From Chryseobacterium suipulveris (GTDB lineage: Bacteria > Bacteroidota > Bacteroidia > Flavobacteriales > Weeksellaceae), in assembly GCF_022811685.1 (NCBI RefSeq), contig NZ_CP094532.1, forward strand, positions 124,001-188,000: a stretch of 64,000 bases of DNA, written 5' to 3'. The notes beneath the pieces are model-generated. The model was not told where the DNA came from. It saw only the letters and a list, made by a program, of their open reading frames with translations, and searched no databases. Position numbers and translations under genes: made by a program. Of this stretch, positions 62,767 through 64,000 are shown piece after piece (within the stretch, counting starts at the first letter, position 1; each line of letters begins with the position of its first letter).

Positions 62767-63054
62767 TTATCTCCCGTTTACCGAGATCAGGTAATCGTAA
62801 ACCAACTGATGCTGGTCGTCGGTTAGTTTGGCTTTCGGCGCCATTCTGCTCAAAGTTCTGATCCAGCCCTTGTCGTCGTGTTTTTTGGGATCCGGCAAAG
62901 CGTGGCATTTGTTGCAGGAATTTTCGAAAATGGTTTGTCCTTTTGCAAAATCGTTTGCCGAAGTGTATTTCGGACCGGTTACCGCATTGGATTTCGGACC
63001 GCAGGAGACTAAAAATAGCGTTCCCGCCGCAGCAGTTAGAAGCAACTTTTTCAT
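62767..63054 (-). CDS. Small c-type cytochrome lipoprotein
   Basis: A 95-residue protein with lipobox (TLFLVSCGP, Cys18). The haem site CNKCH is at about 47-51, and Met in SRMAPKAKL is the probable sixth ligand. A single-haem class I cytochrome that carries electrons in the periplasm. It lies just downstream of the possible metallopeptidase gene in the same direction. Confidence 0.9.
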   Translation of the reverse strand: MKKLLLTAAAGTLFLVSCGPKSNAVTGPKYTSANDFAKGQTIFENSCNKCHALPDPKKHDDKGWIRTLSRMAPKAKLTDDQHQLVYDYLISVNGR

Positions 63055-63109
63055 AATAGTATTTTTTTGGTGTTGTAAAATACTGAATGAAAAGATTATA
63101 CCATTCGAA

Positions 63110-63619
63110 TTAAGTAAGTGGAGCGATCAAATCTTCCACTTCTTTTTTCTGTTCGGCATATTTTTGCTGAAGTTCTGAGTTTTCGCCCATTCTGCGGTAA
63201 TATTCCAGTGCTTTCTCGCCGAAGAATTTTTTGTGGAAATCCGAAACATCGGGAATATTCGGAAATATTTTGTGGAACAGCATTTCGTAATACGCCTGAA
63301 ACTCTCTTTCGTTCTTGTCTTCCACTAAAGTTTCTGGAGCTTTCTGGCGAACATGCAGCATTTCGTGTGCAACCATATTGGCAACGAGATTCAGGTCGAA
63401 GTCGAAAAGGTTTTTGGGAATCATCACCATCTGTTTTCCGCCGAGTTCGCCTTCGGTGGTGAGAAGCATTTTATTCGGCTCGAGCTCTGGTCGGAAACCG
63501 AATCCCGCAAAATTGTCGCTTTCGAGACCGAGACTCCTGATGAGGAAATTGGCGCCGTCGATAACCTGATCGTGGGATTTGTAGGCATCGAGATGTGCGG
63601 AAATGTCTTCTAAATTCAT
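63110..63619 (-). CDS. Hypothetical protein with HEMLH zinc motif
   Basis: The start at ATG 63619 (MNLEDISAHLDAYKSH) avoids a longer frame that runs into the family A repeat. The 169-residue protein contains LVANMVAHEMLHVRQKAP near 85-102, a HExxH zinc motif, and a Glu-rich helix after it (EREFQAYYEMLF). No signal peptide. It may be a small metallopeptidase or SprT-like protein; family not recognised. It lies between sufD and the cytochrome gene. Confidence 0.7.
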   Translation of the reverse strand: MNLEDISAHLDAYKSHDQVIDGANFLIRSLGLESDNFAGFGFRPELEPNKMLLTTEGELGGKQMVMIPKNLFDFDLNLVANMVAHEMLHVRQKAPETLVEDKNEREFQAYYEMLFHKIFPNIPDVSDFHKKFFGEKALEYYRRMGENSELQQKYAEQKKEVEDLIAPLT

Positions 63620-63649
63620 TTTCGAAAAACTGAAATTTCTATAATACAG

Positions 63650-63743
63650 AGTCGCGACCCGGACTGAACGGAGCTCTTTTTTCTTGAAAGGACATCGCAC
63701 CGGAAGAAAAAAAGCGGGAGTGGAGTACGGAAATAGTCGCCCT
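63650..63743. repeat. Dispersed hairpin repeat, family A, copy 2
   Basis: GACCCGGACTGAACGGAGCT, then T-run, loop, A-run, GCGGGAGTGGAGTACGG and AGTCGCCC. It is the closest relative of the 5914 copy and touches the sufD stop codon. Confidence 0.75.
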
Positions 63744-64000
63744 AAAAAATTTCTTCGAAAGCCAAATCTACTTCTAATTTCTCCGCTAAAAGTTTTGAAA
63801 TTTTTACTTTAAGTGGTTCAATGTCAATGTTTTCCATTGCATCGTTGGCGAAAGCGTAGAGCAGCATCGCCTGTGCTTCTTTCTTGGAAATTCCTCTCGC
63901 TCTCAAATAAAATAAGGCGTCGTCGTTGAGCTGACCCACGGTACAGCCGTGCGAACATTTTACATCGTCGGCAAAGATCTCAAGCTGCGGTTTGGTGTCT
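63742..64000 (-). CDS. sufD: Fe-S cluster assembly protein SufD (C-terminal part)
   Basis: The frame enters from the right edge and reads LEIFADDVKCSHGCTVGQLN, the highly conserved SufB/SufD C-terminal segment, then DALFYLRARGISKKEAQAML. It stops at 63742. SufD works with SufB and SufC as a scaffold. The start lies outside the window. sufS is 50 kb away in this window. Confidence 0.93.
   Translation of the reverse strand, partial: DTKPQLEIFADDVKCSHGCTVGQLNDDALFYLRARGISKKEAQAMLLYAFANDAMENIDIEPLKVKISKLLAEKLEVDLAFEEIF

Overview
The window looks like a chromosomal contig from a Flavobacteriia bacterium, most likely a Chryseobacterium/Kaistella-type member of the Weeksellaceae. The basis is gene content and promoter style: a type III glutamine synthetase, a TonB-ExbD-ExbB set, a DUF5686 outer-membrane protein, a remnant of a type IX secretion sorting domain, SemiSWEET, a DUF6909-like protein, near absence of Shine-Dalgarno sites, and repeated TAnnTTTG -7 boxes ahead of genes. 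The genus is inference from protein look and repeat families, not a measured result.

Layout. 1-4.4 kb is accessory DNA: the end of a leftward type I restriction (hsdR) operon with a HipA-like kinase gene 2 bp behind it. A decayed integrase fused to a DUF3871-like tail follows, lying against a tRNA-Val gene, the likely integration site. 4.5-8.1 kb holds the leftward exbB-exbD-tonB-folC cluster. 8.2-20.8 kb is mixed housekeeping: a DUF885 peptidase, a lone receiver, nth, bcp, sufS, a serine hydrolase, GNAT, OmdA-like, META lipoprotein, SemiSWEET, hflX, a UPF0175/PIN-like pair whose toxin has a nonsense codon, AlkD-like and DUF6122-like. 20.9-33.2 kb holds a Ca2+/H+ antiporter, truncated haemoglobin, DUF5686, methylmalonyl-CoA mutase, prs-rplY, DUF6909-like and glnN. 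33.5-40 kb holds an NlpC/P60 peptidase and the cell-elongation operon mreB-mreC-mreD-mrdA-rodA. 40.2-50.5 kb holds a frameshifted T9SS cargo remnant, a lipoprotein, the haem operon hemA-hemC-hemD-hemE, glyS, pyrD, a four-helix-bundle protein, DUF445 and msrB.

50.6-54.3 kb is the most distinctive functional block. Three leftward genes encode a Cys-rich small exported protein, a TonB-dependent receptor with two N-terminal heavy-metal-associated (HMA) domains, and a lipoprotein carrying two copies of an NPPHGEPxHRCDI motif. I read this as an outer-membrane metal (probably copper) handling module. 54.4-61.3 kb holds an L,D-transpeptidase-like protein, both fumarases (fumC and a class I enzyme), a broken second fumC fragment, a DUF6150-like repeat protein, and a DUF4143 ATPase bracketed by 22-bp tandem repeat arrays and palindromes. 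61.4-62.6 kb is an IS256-like insertion sequence with a probable frameshift in an A8 run. The right edge has a c-type cytochrome, a possible zinc peptidase and the C-terminal part of sufD.

The intergenic spaces carry several dispersed repeat families: CCGGACTGA...GCGGG hairpins, CCGCAAAG inverted repeats, GCCACGAATGCACGAAT elements, degenerate 7-bp arrays, and GGCTTTAGCC palindromes. These account for most of the non-coding DNA and are listed separately. No CRISPR array and no rRNA were seen; one tRNA was found.
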